Assembly: GCA_963640685.1 (NCBI GenBank)
Contig: CAVIAA010000015.1
Coordinates: 1 to 46,467 of the forward strand
Source: SFEL01 sp963640685
GTDB lineage: Bacteria; Bacillota; Clostridia; Christensenellales; CAG-138
Length of the DNA stretch: 46,467 bases
Direction of reading: 5' to 3'
Shown: piece after piece, positions 1 through 8,164 of the stretch
Numbering within the stretch: position 1 is the stretch's first letter
Layout: every line of letters begins with the position of its first letter
Made by a program: the position numbers and the translations under genes
Notes under the pieces: model-generated
The model's database searches: none
What the model was told of the DNA's origin: nothing
The model's input: the letters and a program-made list of their open reading frames with translations, nothing else

Positions 1-287
1 AAAACAGTTAACGGAGCGTATCGGTACAGATACGCTCCATTTCTCATGCCGACATGCTATGTAACGGGGTACCCCCGGCTCTCCCTCTGGGAGAGCTGTC
101 GCCGCAGGTGACTGAGAGGGTCTTGCAGCTTTTTTGGTTTGGTATGGTCACGGCCCCTCTCCGTCCTCGCTGCGCTCGGCCACCTCTCCCAGGGGGAGAG
201 GCAAGTGACGCTCACGCGAAATCAAATGATACAAGAACGGGAACAGCAGAGCATACTGCCGTTCCCGTTAGCTGTCTTATGATGCCC
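1..287 (+). repeat. 300-bp palindromic (MITE-like) repeat, copy 1, truncated by window start
   Basis: Nearly the same sequence recurs at 7833-8132 and 46339-46467. This copy starts inside its left arm (ending CAGTTAACGG at 5-14) and ends with the right arm CCGTTAGCTGTCTTATGAT at 265-283 followed by GCCC. Between them are one terminal hairpin (GAGCGTATC/GATACGCTC near 15-37), two internal hairpins built on CTCTCCC/GGGAGAG, and a second terminal hairpin (GGGAACAGCAG and its partner, 239-266). It encodes no transposase; the reading frames through it are not plausible genes. It lies 39 bp beyond the glgA stop codon. The core is in the opposite orientation to the core of copy 2, although the outer arms are not. 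Confidence 0.85.
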
Positions 288-326
288 CCCCTTTCGGAGG
301 AGCTTTGTGAAATTTCAGCCGTTTGT

Positions 327-2009
327 TTAATATCTTCCGCAGAGCCCGTCATAGAGGTCGATGTACTCCCTTGCGGACCTTTCCCATGTAAAGTGCGCGC
401 TCATGGCGTTTTTCATAAGCCCCTGCCAGAGCTCCGGCCTGCGGTATACCTCTATCGCCCTGTCCACGGCGCCCAGCATATCGAGGTGGTCATACCTGCC
501 GAAGGTAAAGCCCAGCCCCTCGCCGGTGAACTTGTTATACGGGGTTATGCTGTCCTTGAGCCCGCCGGTTTCGCGAACTATCGGCAGCGTGCCGTATCGC
601 AGCGCTATGAGCTGCGCAAGGCCGCAGGGCTCAAAGCGGCTCGGCATGAGGAACATATCCGCCCCCGCGTATATGCGGTTTGCAATGGAGGTGTCGTAGC
701 TGTACCTTGCGGCGATGCGCCCGCCGTAGCGCCAGCTTGCCCAGGAGAACAGGTGCTCGTAGCGCGCGTCTCCGCTGCCCAGCACCGCGAGCTGCACCCC
801 CTTTTCAACGAGGGAGGATATCGCGTATTCAACGAGGTCAAGCCCCTTCTGGTCGGTAAAGCGGGTAACCATGCCGATTATGGGCGACATGTCCTTATCC
901 AGCCAGAACTCGGTGCGCAGCGCCTCCTTGCAGGCGGCCTTTCCGCTCATGTCCTCGAGCGAGTAGTTTTTGCATATCGACCTGTCCGTCGCCGGGTCAA
1001 AGAGCGCCTCGTCAATGCCGTTCATTATGCCGTGTATGTCCCTGCTGCGCCAGCGCAGCACCCCGTCCAGCGTTTCGCCGTATTCAGGGCCCTGTATCTC
1101 CCTTGCGTAGGTCGGGCTCACGGTGGTTATGGCGTCCGCATAGGTCAAGGCGCCCTTGGTAAAGTTTATGTCGCCGTAGTACTCCAGCCGCTCGCCGGTG
1201 AAGTTTTCGGGCCCTATCGAGAGCAGGTCGTCCATAAACGGCCAGGAGAACACCCCCTGATAGCGCAGGTTGTGTATGGTATACACCGTGCGCACCCGCC
1301 GAAAATCCGGGCTCCTGCCGTACTGCATACGAAGCAGCGCAATGCTCATCGCCGCCTGCCAGTCGTTTGCGTGCAGCACATCCGGGAAGAAGCCGATGTG
1401 CGGCATCGCCTCCAGCACCGCCTTTGAAAAGAAGGCGAAGCGCTCCCCCTCGTCGCTGGTGCTCTCGCCGTAGATATAGCCGCGGCCGAAGTAATACTCG
1501 TTGTCCACGAAGTACACCGGCACCCCGTCCTGCTCCAGCGTAAGTATGCCGCAGTACTGGCTGCGCCAGCCGAGCTGAACGTAAAACTCCGCAATGCGGC
1601 TCATCTGCTCGCGGTACTGGTGACCGATGGCGGAATACAGCGGAACTATCACCCGCGCATCAACGCCCTGACGCCTGAGCTCCTTTGGCAGCGCGCCTAT
1701 GACGTCGGCCAGCCCGCCGGTCTTAACGAAGGGAACGCATTCCGACGCGGCAAACAGCACCCTGAGCGGCGGCTCCTTTGGGGCAGGGGGCTCTTCCGCC
1801 GTCGGTGTCTCTTCAACCGGGGCCTCCTCAACTGCCGGAGTCTCTTCAACAGCCGGTGCTTCTTCAGTGGCCGGAGTCTCTTCAACAGCCGGTGCTTCTT
1901 CAGTGGCCGGAGCCGCTGCCTCGGCGGACTTTTTCTCAACGGGCGCGGCCTTTTTCGCGGGCTGAGCCTTTTTTGCGGCAGGTTTTTTCCCTGTGGCTTT
2001 CTTTGACAT
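327..2009 (-). CDS. glgA: Glycogen synthase GlgA with acidic repeat N-terminal extension
   Basis: Cytoplasmic GT5 glycogen (starch) synthase that transfers glucose from ADP-glucose to the growing alpha-1,4-glucan. The catalytic part starts near residue 81 (PLRVLFAASE), has the ADP-glucose binding KTGGLADV loop at about 96-103, and near the C terminus SRFEPCGL followed by RETGG, the usual E-x7-E type region of GT5/GT4 enzymes. The protein is 560 aa, about 80 longer than typical GlgA. The surplus is an N-terminal Lys/Ala-rich stretch (residues 1-30) followed by Ala/Pro/Glu/Thr repeats (31-80), part of which is an exact DNA tandem repeat. It is the last gene of glgB-C-D-A, starting 1 bp after the glgD stop. 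The extension could be a carrier or tethering tail; its function is unknown. If translation started downstream near residue 81 a normal-size enzyme would result, but no ATG is available there. Confidence 0.95.
   Translation of the reverse strand: MSKKATGKKPAAKKAQPAKKAAPVEKKSAEAAAPATEEAPAVEETPATEEAPAVEETPAVEEAPVEETPTAEEPPAPKEPPLRVLFAASECVPFVKTGGLADVIGALPKELRRQGVDARVIVPLYSAIGHQYREQMSRIAEFYVQLGWRSQYCGILTLEQDGVPVYFVDNEYYFGRGYIYGESTSDEGERFAFFSKAVLEAMPHIGFFPDVLHANDWQAAMSIALLRMQYGRSPDFRRVRTVYTIHNLRYQGVFSWPFMDDLLSIGPENFTGERLEYYGDINFTKGALTYADAITTVSPTYAREIQGPEYGETLDGVLRWRSRDIHGIMNGIDEALFDPATDRSICKNYSLEDMSGKAACKEALRTEFWLDKDMSPIIGMVTRFTDQKGLDLVEYAISSLVEKGVQLAVLGSGDARYEHLFSWASWRYGGRIAARYSYDTSIANRIYAGADMFLMPSRFEPCGLAQLIALRYGTLPIVRETGGLKDSITPYNKFTGEGLGFTFGRYDHLDMLGAVDRAIEVYRRPELWQGLMKNAMSAHFTWERSAREYIDLYDGLCGRY
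1835..1912 (-). repeat. 36-bp in-frame tandem repeat inside glgA
   Basis: An exact 36-bp unit occupies 1835-1870 and 1871-1906, followed by six bases of a third copy. It encodes a 12-residue unit of the type EEAPAVEETPAT in the N-terminal extension of glycogen synthase. Being a multiple of three, gain or loss of a unit would keep the frame, so length variation between strains is plausible. Confidence 0.9.
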
Positions 2010-2010
2010 G

Positions 2011-3135
2011 TTAAACCGTACTGCCCTTTCTGATTATTATCGGGAAGCTGTCATACCCCGCAAGGCGGCGACCCTGACGGACGGTGCAGCCCTTGTCCAG
2101 TATGACGTACGACAGCTCGCAGTCCTCCTGAATATCGCAGGCCTGCAAAACGACGCAGTTGCTTATCCTGGTGCCGCGGCCTATATGCACGCCGCGGAAC
2201 AGCACGCTGTTTTCAATCTCGCCCTCGATCACGCAGCCGTCCGCAACGAGGCAGTTGTGCGCGCGGGAGGCGCCGCGGTACCTTGCCGGCACCTCGTCCT
2301 TTACCTTGGTGTATATCGGGTGCTCGGGGTTGAAAAGATCGCGCCTGACGGCGGGGTCAAGAACGTTCATGTTGTGGTTGAAGTAGGCGGGCAGCGAGCT
2401 TATGCAGCCGACGTAGCCGTCGTACCTCCAGCCGTACATTCTCAGGTCGCCGACGCGGCGAAGCAGTATGTCGCGTATGAAGTCGGTCTCTCCCCTGCTG
2501 TATGCGTCCTCGATGAGGTACTCAAACGTCGCCTTTTCCATCATCACAACGTCGCAGAAGGAGTGCTTTTCCGTCGGCTGGTCGGGGTTGAGCTGAATTG
2601 CGGTTATCCGCCCGTCCTCAGAAAGCTCAAAGCGCAGCTCGTTGAACTGGTCGTCCGGGTGCTGCGGGGCGACATCGTTGTACATCATGGTGATATCCGC
2701 GCCGCTGCTTATGTGGTGCGCTATCATGTCGTCAAACGTGGTGTTGAATATCGTGTGGCTGCCGGAGATGATTATGTACTTCTGGCTGCTGCGGCGAACG
2801 TAGCCCATCACCGAGTGATAGGCGTCCACCGTTCCGCGGTAAATGCCGGTGTTGTCCCGGGTTACAAAGGGCGGAAGTATGAAAAGCCCGTCCCGCTTGC
2901 GGTGCAGCTCCCATTCCTTGCCGGAGCCTAAATGATCCATCAGCGAATGGTAGTTCTTCTGCGCGATTATGCCTACGTTGGATATGCCGGTATTGACCAG
3001 GTTGCTCATTATGAAGTCTATGCAGCGGTACCGCCCCGCGAAGGGAACGGCGGCGACGGAGCGCGAATAGGTAAGGTCGCGCAGCTGCATGCTGGATTCG
3101 CCGGTGTAGATAAGCCCGAATACGTCCTTTCTCAT
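2011..3135 (-). CDS. glgD: Glucose-1-phosphate adenylyltransferase subunit GlgD
   Basis: Regulatory/non-catalytic partner of GlgC in the two-subunit ADP-glucose pyrophosphorylase of Bacillota. It keeps the nucleotidyltransferase fold (AVPFAGRYRCIDFIMSNLVN) and the C-terminal left-handed beta-helix hexapeptides, but where GlgC has the GGxGxRL pyrophosphorylase loop it reads FGLIYTGESSMQLRDLT, as GlgD proteins do. I place the start at MRKDVFGL: AAGGAGG lies 9 nt upstream and the ATG comes 1 nt after the glgC stop (TAG-C-ATG). A longer reading beginning at 3168 would overlap glgC and lacks such a site. The product is 374 aa. Translation is probably coupled to glgC. Confidence 0.93.
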   Translation of the reverse strand: MRKDVFGLIYTGESSMQLRDLTYSRSVAAVPFAGRYRCIDFIMSNLVNTGISNVGIIAQKNYHSLMDHLGSGKEWELHRKRDGLFILPPFVTRDNTGIYRGTVDAYHSVMGYVRRSSQKYIIISGSHTIFNTTFDDMIAHHISSGADITMMYNDVAPQHPDDQFNELRFELSEDGRITAIQLNPDQPTEKHSFCDVVMMEKATFEYLIEDAYSRGETDFIRDILLRRVGDLRMYGWRYDGYVGCISSLPAYFNHNMNVLDPAVRRDLFNPEHPIYTKVKDEVPARYRGASRAHNCLVADGCVIEGEIENSVLFRGVHIGRGTRISNCVVLQACDIQEDCELSYVILDKGCTVRQGRRLAGYDSFPIIIRKGSTV

Positions 3136-3136
3136 G

Positions 3137-4360
3137 CTATCTGGCCTCCTTCCTCGTCGAGTTGACAATCATGCCGACCGGCACCCTGCTGCCTGCGGGC
3201 AGCTCCGTTCCGTTTGCTATGAGGGTTATGTCGTCGGTCAGGTGGGTGTCGTAGTCCCCGTCCTCCGGCGTCCTCGCCGCGCCTATGAAGCAGCCCTCGC
3301 CCACGACCGAGCCCTCGCCGATTATCGCGCGGTGTACCCTTGCGCCGTTTCTGATGATTGCCCCGGGCATTACGACGGAATCCACGACCTCAGCCCCCTG
3401 CTCAACGGTCACCCCGCCGAAGAGCACGCTGTGCAGCACTGTGCCGTATATGTTGCAGCCCTCGGTTATGCTGGAGCGCTCAATGGTGGCCTCGCTGCCG
3501 ACGCAGTGCGGCGGCAGGCAGAGCGACTTGCTGTATATCCTCCAGTCCGGGTCGTTTAGGTCGATAGGCGGCAGGTCGGATATAAGGTCCATGTTGGCCT
3601 CCCAGAGGCTCTGAACGGTGCCTACGTCCTTCCAGTATGCGTCAAAGCTGTATGCGTATACGCCGAGGCCGGCGTTTAATATTGCGGGGATAACGTTTTT
3701 GCCGAAGTCGTTTTCAGATGATGTGTCGCGGTCGTCCAGCGTCAGGTATTTTTTAAGGACAGGCCATGAGAAGATGTATATGCCCATTGAGGCCTTGTTG
3801 CTCTTCGGGCGCCTGGGTTTTTCTTCAAATTCAACTATGCGCCCGTCGTCGTCCGTGTTCATTATGCCGAAGCGGTGCGCCTCCTCCATAGGCACCGTCC
3901 GCACCGCGACGGTGAGATCCGCCCGCTTGCTTATGTGGTAATCCAGCATCAGCGAGTAGTCCATCTTGTATATGTGGTCGCCGGAGAGTATCAGCACATA
4001 CTCAGGGTCGTAGCGGTCGATGAACTCCATGTTCTGGAATATCGCGTTTGCGGTGCCGGAATACCACCTGCCGCTGCTGCTGGATTGATACGGCGGCAGC
4101 ACGAACACCCCGCCGGAGTTGCGGTCGAGGTCCCATGCCTGACCGGTTCCGATATAGGCGTTGAGCTCCAGCGGCTCATACTGCGTCAGCACGCCGACCG
4201 TGTCTATATCGGAATTTACGCAGTTTGAGAGCGGAAAGTCGATTATCCTGTACTTTCCGCCAAAGGGTACGGCGGGCTTTGCCATTCGGTTGGTGAGCAC
4301 GCTCAGCCTGCTGCCCTGCCCGCCGGCGAGCAGCATGGCCACGACCTTTTTTCTAATCAT
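3137..4360 (-). CDS. glgC: Glucose-1-phosphate adenylyltransferase GlgC
   Basis: Catalytic subunit making ADP-glucose and pyrophosphate from ATP and glucose-1-phosphate, the committed step of bacterial glycogen synthesis. Residues 10-19 (MLLAGGQGSRL) are the nucleotidyltransferase signature, followed by KPAVPFGGKYRIIDF, the LSGDHIYKMDY metal/sugar-phosphate site and FEEKP; the C terminus has left-handed beta-helix repeats. At 407 aa it has normal length. The start overlaps the glgB stop as ATGA, with GGAGGAGG 8-9 nt upstream inside glgB, so translation is probably coupled. It works with GlgD encoded immediately downstream. Confidence 0.96.
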   Translation of the reverse strand: MIRKKVVAMLLAGGQGSRLSVLTNRMAKPAVPFGGKYRIIDFPLSNCVNSDIDTVGVLTQYEPLELNAYIGTGQAWDLDRNSGGVFVLPPYQSSSSGRWYSGTANAIFQNMEFIDRYDPEYVLILSGDHIYKMDYSLMLDYHISKRADLTVAVRTVPMEEAHRFGIMNTDDDGRIVEFEEKPRRPKSNKASMGIYIFSWPVLKKYLTLDDRDTSSENDFGKNVIPAILNAGLGVYAYSFDAYWKDVGTVQSLWEANMDLISDLPPIDLNDPDWRIYSKSLCLPPHCVGSEATIERSSITEGCNIYGTVLHSVLFGGVTVEQGAEVVDSVVMPGAIIRNGARVHRAIIGEGSVVGEGCFIGAARTPEDGDYDTHLTDDITLIANGTELPAGSRVPVGMIVNSTRKEAR

Positions 4361-6210
4361 TGCAAGACCTCCTCCACGTAGTAATACACCGCCTCATACG
4401 GCGAAAGCTCAATGTCGGCATAGTAGCCGTCGGGATCCTGTTGTGTTTCAATGCCCTTTATGTCGCGCAGGTCAACGTTGGATATCGCCTGATCCAGCAC
4501 CGCGGCAAAGGGCAGCCGGATGCGGTATGGGTAATGCTCGACCGGGGTGAAGTTGAAGAGACAGAGCAGCCTCTGGCCGCGGCCGTCGCTGCGAAGGAAG
4601 GCCAGCACGCTGTGCTCCCCGTCGTTTACCGTTATCCACTCAAACCCCTCCCAGCTGTCGTCCAGCCGGTAGAGCGCCGGCGTCTTTGCGTAAAAGCGGT
4701 TGAGCGACGCCGTGAACTGCTGCATGGCGTAGTGCGCGTCGTAGTCCAGCAGCAGCCAGTCCAGCGATTTGTGGAAGTCCCACTCGATAAACTGCGCAAG
4801 CTCTGTTCCCATAAACGTCAGCATCTTGCCCGGGTGCGCCGTCTGGTACATCAAAAGCAGCCTGAGCTGGCTGAATTTATCCGCATATTCCCCCGGCATG
4901 CGCTCGATGAGCGACTTTTTGCCGTGAACCACCTCGTCGTGCGAGAGGGGAAGTATATAGTGCTCGGAGTAGGCATAGCACATGGAGAAGGTCAGCTCGT
5001 CGTGGTGATAGCTCCTGAAGTAGCTGTCCATCGACATATAGTCCAGTATGTCGTTCATCCAGCCCATGTTCCATTTATAGTCAAACCCGAGGCCGCCCTG
5101 CGCCGTCGGCGCGGTCATGCCCGGGAAGGCGGTGCTTTCCTCCGCAATCAGCAGCGCGCCCGCGCATTCGCGGTGAACGGTATTGGAAAGCCTGCGCAGA
5201 AAGTCTATCGCGGCGATGTTTTCCCGCCCGCCGTAGCGGTTTGGCAGCCACTCGCCGTCCTGCTTGCCGTAGTCAAGGTACAGCATGCAGCTCACGGCAT
5301 CCGCCCGTATGCCGTCTATGTGGTATTCCTTCATGAGGAATATCGCGTTTGAAACGAGGAAGCTCTGCACCTCGTTTTTTTCGTAGTTGAAAAGCGTCGT
5401 GCCCCATTGCGGCTGCTCGCTGCGCCGCGGGTCGGGGTGCTCGAAGAGAGGCGTGCCGTCAAAGAGCCTGAGCCCCTGCTCGTCCCTGCAAAAGTGGGTC
5501 GGCACCCAGTCCGCAATCACGCCTATCCCCGCCTGATGGCAGCGGTCGATCAGCTCCTTGAACTGCGAGGGGTTGCCGTAGCGCGAGGTTATGGCGTAAT
5601 ACCCCGTCACCTGATACCCCCAGCTGTCGTCCAGCGGGTATTCCGATACCGGCAGCAGCTCAATGTGGGTATACCCCATCTCCTTAACGTAATCCACCAG
5701 CCTTGTTGCAAGTGCGGGAAAATCCAGCCCCTCGACCCAGGAGCCGAGGTGTACCTCGTATATGTTCATCGGCAGCTGGCGGCTGTTTCTGCGGCCGCGC
5801 TCATGCATATAGCTCTCGTCGCCCCATTGGTAGCCGTCCTCAAGATCCCATATCACCGAGGCGGTTGCCGGGCGCTGCTCGCTGAAAAAGGCAAACGGGT
5901 CTGCGCGGTACACAATGTCGCCGCTCTGCGTTTCGATGGCGTACTTGTAGCTGTCCCCCGCGTGGGCAATGCCTATGTGCGCCTCCCATACCCCGGTATC
6001 GCCGATGCGGTGCATCGGGTCCGCCTCGGTGTTCCATTCGTTGAAGCTGCCAACGACGCGAACCGACACGGCGTTCGGCGCCCAAACGGCAAAGCGGTAC
6101 GCCTCGTAGCCCAGGTAATCGGTCTTGTGGCAGCCGAGGGTAAGGTAGGCGTAGGAATTGGTTCCCTCGCCCCAGAGGTAAAGATCGGTTTCGGTTATCC
6201 TGTCCTGCAT
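4357..6210 (-). CDS. glgB: 1,4-alpha-glucan branching enzyme GlgB
   Basis: GH13 branching enzyme that cuts alpha-1,4 chains and re-attaches them through alpha-1,6 bonds. An N-terminal CBM48-like domain (FAVWAPNAVSVRVVGSFNEW) precedes the TIM barrel. Catalytic motifs visible are GIRADAV (nucleophile Asp, about residue 303), LLIAEES (acid Glu, about 357) and LSHDEVVHGK (transition-state His-Asp). I chose the ATG at 6210 (MQDRITETDLYLW, 617 aa) because AAGGAG lies just upstream; an extension to 6255 is possible but has no such site. It is the first gene of the operon and also carries a trehalose-free, short N terminus typical of Clostridia GlgB. Confidence 0.94.
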   Translation of the reverse strand: MQDRITETDLYLWGEGTNSYAYLTLGCHKTDYLGYEAYRFAVWAPNAVSVRVVGSFNEWNTEADPMHRIGDTGVWEAHIGIAHAGDSYKYAIETQSGDIVYRADPFAFFSEQRPATASVIWDLEDGYQWGDESYMHERGRRNSRQLPMNIYEVHLGSWVEGLDFPALATRLVDYVKEMGYTHIELLPVSEYPLDDSWGYQVTGYYAITSRYGNPSQFKELIDRCHQAGIGVIADWVPTHFCRDEQGLRLFDGTPLFEHPDPRRSEQPQWGTTLFNYEKNEVQSFLVSNAIFLMKEYHIDGIRADAVSCMLYLDYGKQDGEWLPNRYGGRENIAAIDFLRRLSNTVHRECAGALLIAEESTAFPGMTAPTAQGGLGFDYKWNMGWMNDILDYMSMDSYFRSYHHDELTFSMCYAYSEHYILPLSHDEVVHGKKSLIERMPGEYADKFSQLRLLLMYQTAHPGKMLTFMGTELAQFIEWDFHKSLDWLLLDYDAHYAMQQFTASLNRFYAKTPALYRLDDSWEGFEWITVNDGEHSVLAFLRSDGRGQRLLCLFNFTPVEHYPYRIRLPFAAVLDQAISNVDLRDIKGIETQQDPDGYYADIELSPYEAVYYYVEEVLQ

Positions 6211-6262
6211 TTTTCTCCTTGCGTTCCTTAGCGGCAAAAATTCAGGCCAAAGCACAGCCTAT

Positions 6263-6290
6263 TTTATAATAGCTACATTTTACACCAAAA
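6263..6290 (-). promoter_or_regulatory. Possible promoter of the glg operon
   Basis: On the minus strand a TATAAA-like -10 (6263-6268) lies 16 bp from a weak TTTTGG -35 (6285-6290), about 50 bp upstream of the glgB start. The match is modest; it is proposed mainly because it is the only AT-rich stretch in the glgB leader. Confidence 0.35.
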
Positions 6291-6381
6291 CCGGCGGCGC
6301 TGTACACAAAAAATTATTATGGCGGCAGACTGCCCGCGGGCGGTGGTGCATAACGGGGAAATATGACTTAAAAAGAATGTT

Positions 6382-6408
6382 TTGTTATTGCGCGGAGCAT
6401 GGTATAAT
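6382..6408 (+). promoter_or_regulatory. Promoter of the DUF1858/chromate-transporter genes
   Basis: A perfect TATAAT at 6403-6408 is preceded by TGG, giving an extended -10, with a TTGTTA element 15 bp upstream (6382-6387). It lies 33 bp before the next start codon. Confidence 0.7.
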
Positions 6409-6441
6409 AACGAGGAAAAATCCGGCAAAGGAGAAGAAAAT

Positions 6442-6642
6442 ATGTCCATCACCAAGGATATGACCATTGAAGAGATACTTCACGTTGACCCCGCCATAGC
6501 GGATATGCTCATGGAGGCCGGCATGCACTGCCTCGGCTGCATAATGGCGCACGGAGAGAGCCTTGAGCAGGCCTGCGCCGTTCACGGCATCGACTGCGAC
6601 GCGCTGACCGCCTCGATAAACGACTTTCTCGAGAGCAAATAA
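6442..6642 (+). CDS. DUF1858 small redox-type protein with CxxC
   Basis: 66-residue cytoplasmic protein of the DUF1858 family (hybrid-cluster-protein-associated, disulfide redox-like domain). It starts MSITKDMTIEEIL, continues with the family pattern of a short helix containing MLMEAGMHCLGC, and has the CLGC motif near residues 30-33; another Cys occurs in AVHGIDCDAL. The exact function of the family is not established; a redox or metal-sensing role is commonly inferred from the CxxC. Start: AAAGGAG 8 nt upstream of the ATG. It leads a cluster with two chromate-transporter halves 70 bp downstream. Confidence 0.9.
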   Translation: MSITKDMTIEEILHVDPAIADMLMEAGMHCLGCIMAHGESLEQACAVHGIDCDALTASINDFLESK

Positions 6643-6713
6643 GCGCCTTGCGGCACTTTTTGGGGCGGCGCAGTGCCGCCTCTTTGCGTTTTCAGGTTTT
6701 TGGTAAATTCAAA

Positions 6714-7280
6714 ATGAAAAAGGGAAAAGAGCTTTTAACGTTGTTTCTGGAGTTTGCGCGGATGGGCTGCTGCACCTTCGGCGGCGGCTGGAGCATCGTT
6801 GCGCAGATGCAGCTGCTGTACGTTGAAAAGAAAAAGACCATAACCGCGGAGGAGCTGCTCGACCTTACCAGCGTTGCAAAGAGCCTGCCCGGAACCATGG
6901 TCGGCAACGTTGCAATGCTCTACGGCTACCGCATGGGCGGGTATATAGGCGGGGTGCTTACGACTGTCGGCATGGTGCTGCCGCCGCTTTGCATACTTGC
7001 GGTCATAACCATGTTTTATAAGGCGTTCCGCAGCAACTACTGGGTGAACGCCGTGATGGCCGGCATGCAGGCCGCGGTCGTGCCGATAATCGCAAGCTCG
7101 GCGATAGCGCTTGTAAAGGGCAGCGTTAAGGACGTGCCGACGCTCATTGTGCTGCTCGCCTGCTTCGGGCTGTATTTTGCAGGCATCGGCACCTATTGGC
7201 TGATACTTCTGGGCGTTTCCGCGGGGCTTGCAATAGCCGAATACCGCGAAAGGAGGGGCAGGAGGAATGGTTCTGCTTGA
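6714..7280 (+). CDS. Chromate transporter (ChrA/CHR family), half-size subunit
   Basis: Hydrophobic 188-residue membrane protein of the half-length CHR family. The signature FARMGCCTFGGGWSIV near residues 14-29 matches the family motif FxxIGxxTFGGGxxM, and about five to six membrane segments follow. In the position where most members have a TPGP motif it reads SLPGTMVGNVAM, a variation. The ATG at 6714 fits the family start, but no convincing ribosome binding site precedes it; an in-frame opening as early as 6648 is less likely. The stop overlaps the next subunit by 14 bp, and the two halves probably dimerise. Substrate is an inference: chromate or another oxyanion. Confidence 0.85.
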   Translation: MKKGKELLTLFLEFARMGCCTFGGGWSIVAQMQLLYVEKKKTITAEELLDLTSVAKSLPGTMVGNVAMLYGYRMGGYIGGVLTTVGMVLPPLCILAVITMFYKAFRSNYWVNAVMAGMQAAVVPIIASSAIALVKGSVKDVPTLIVLLACFGLYFAGIGTYWLILLGVSAGLAIAEYRERRGRRNGSA

Positions 7281-7806
7281 GCTTTACTGGAGCTTTTTGA
7301 AGATTGGCTTTACCAGCTTCGGCGGGCTGAGCATGATACCCCTCATAACGCGGGAGGTGCTCTCGCACGGCTGGATGAACGTATCTCAGGTGAACGACAT
7401 AGTTGCGATCGCCGAAATGACGCCGGGGCCGCTCGGCTTTAACTGCGCGACCTTTGCGGGCATTCAGGCGGCGGGGCTGCCGGGGGCGGTCATGGCAAAC
7501 CTCGGCGTCATGACACCCACGCTTACGCTTACTGCGCTCGCCGCGGCGTTTTTCATGCGCTTTCGCGAGAGCAGCGTAATGGAGCGGATAATGACCGGAG
7601 TTCGCCCCGCCTGCACCGGAATGGTGCTGGGGGTGCTGGTGTCCCTCGGCGCAAGCAACTACTTTGCGGGCGGCGTTAACCTGCCCGCGGCGGCGATAGC
7701 CGTTCTCGATGCGCTGCTGATAATGAAATTCAAGCTTGATGTGCCAAAGGTGCTGCTGATAAGCGCGCTGCTCGGGCTGCTGCTCTTCGGCCTGCTCGGG
7801 CTTTAG
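7267..7806 (+). CDS. Chromate transporter (ChrA/CHR family), second half-size subunit
   Basis: 179-residue membrane protein and partner of the preceding gene. It shows FLKIGFTSFGGLSMIPLITREV (family signature, residues 8-29) and the conserved AEMTPGPLGFNCATFAG segment, which the first subunit lacks in that form. AGGAGG lies 8 nt before the ATG, inside the end of the upstream gene, which indicates translational coupling. The gene ends 26 bp before repeat copy 2. A similar pair exists at 38213-39329; sequence motifs differ enough that they are not recent copies. Confidence 0.88.
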   Translation: MVLLELYWSFLKIGFTSFGGLSMIPLITREVLSHGWMNVSQVNDIVAIAEMTPGPLGFNCATFAGIQAAGLPGAVMANLGVMTPTLTLTALAAAFFMRFRESSVMERIMTGVRPACTGMVLGVLVSLGASNYFAGGVNLPAAAIAVLDALLIMKFKLDVPKVLLISALLGLLLFGLLGL

Positions 7807-7832
7807 AGAGAATAAAAAAGCGGCATTAGACA

Positions 7833-8132
7833 GGCGGTCATAAGACAGTTAACGGGAACAGCAGTATGCTCTGCTGTTCCTGTTCTTGTATCATTTGATT
7901 TCGTGTGAGCGTCCCTTGCCTCTCCCCCTGGGAGAGGTGGCCGAGCGCAGCGAGGACGGAGAGGGGCCGTGACCATACCAAACAAAAAAAGCTGCAAGAC
8001 CCTCTCAGTCACCTGCGGCGACAGCTCTCCCAAAGGGAGAGCCAGGGGTCTGTACCCCGTTACATAGCATGTTGGCATGAGAAACGGAGCGTACCTGTAC
8101 CGATACGCTCCGTTAGCTGTCTTATGATGCCC
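7833..8132 (+). repeat. 300-bp palindromic (MITE-like) repeat, copy 2, complete
   Basis: The only complete copy in the window. Its arms form an imperfect terminal inverted repeat: GGCGGTC...CAGTTAACGG at 7833-7855 and the complement of CCGTTAGCTG...GATGCCC at 8110-8132, 19 of 23 positions pairing. Inside are a hairpin of GGAACAGCAG/CTGCTGTTCC on the left, paired CTCTCCC/GGGAGAG motifs in the middle, and an AGCGTA/TACGCT hairpin on the right. It sits between convergent genes, 26 bp after a chromate-transporter stop and 32 bp from the livF stop, and may act as a bidirectional terminator or 3' structure. No protein is credible within it. Confidence 0.9.
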
Positions 8133-8164
8133 GGCCCATTGAGCCGCTTTTGTTATATCTGCGC

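Noticed and set aside
54..1427. 457-aa reading frame on the plus strand
   Set aside because: It is the shadow of glgA and of repeat copy 1; its first residues are the translation of the repeat.
7803..8078. 91-aa reading frame over repeat copy 2
   Set aside because: Encoded by the palindromic repeat; the same peptide (LPLGELSPQVTERVLQLF) appears at each copy.
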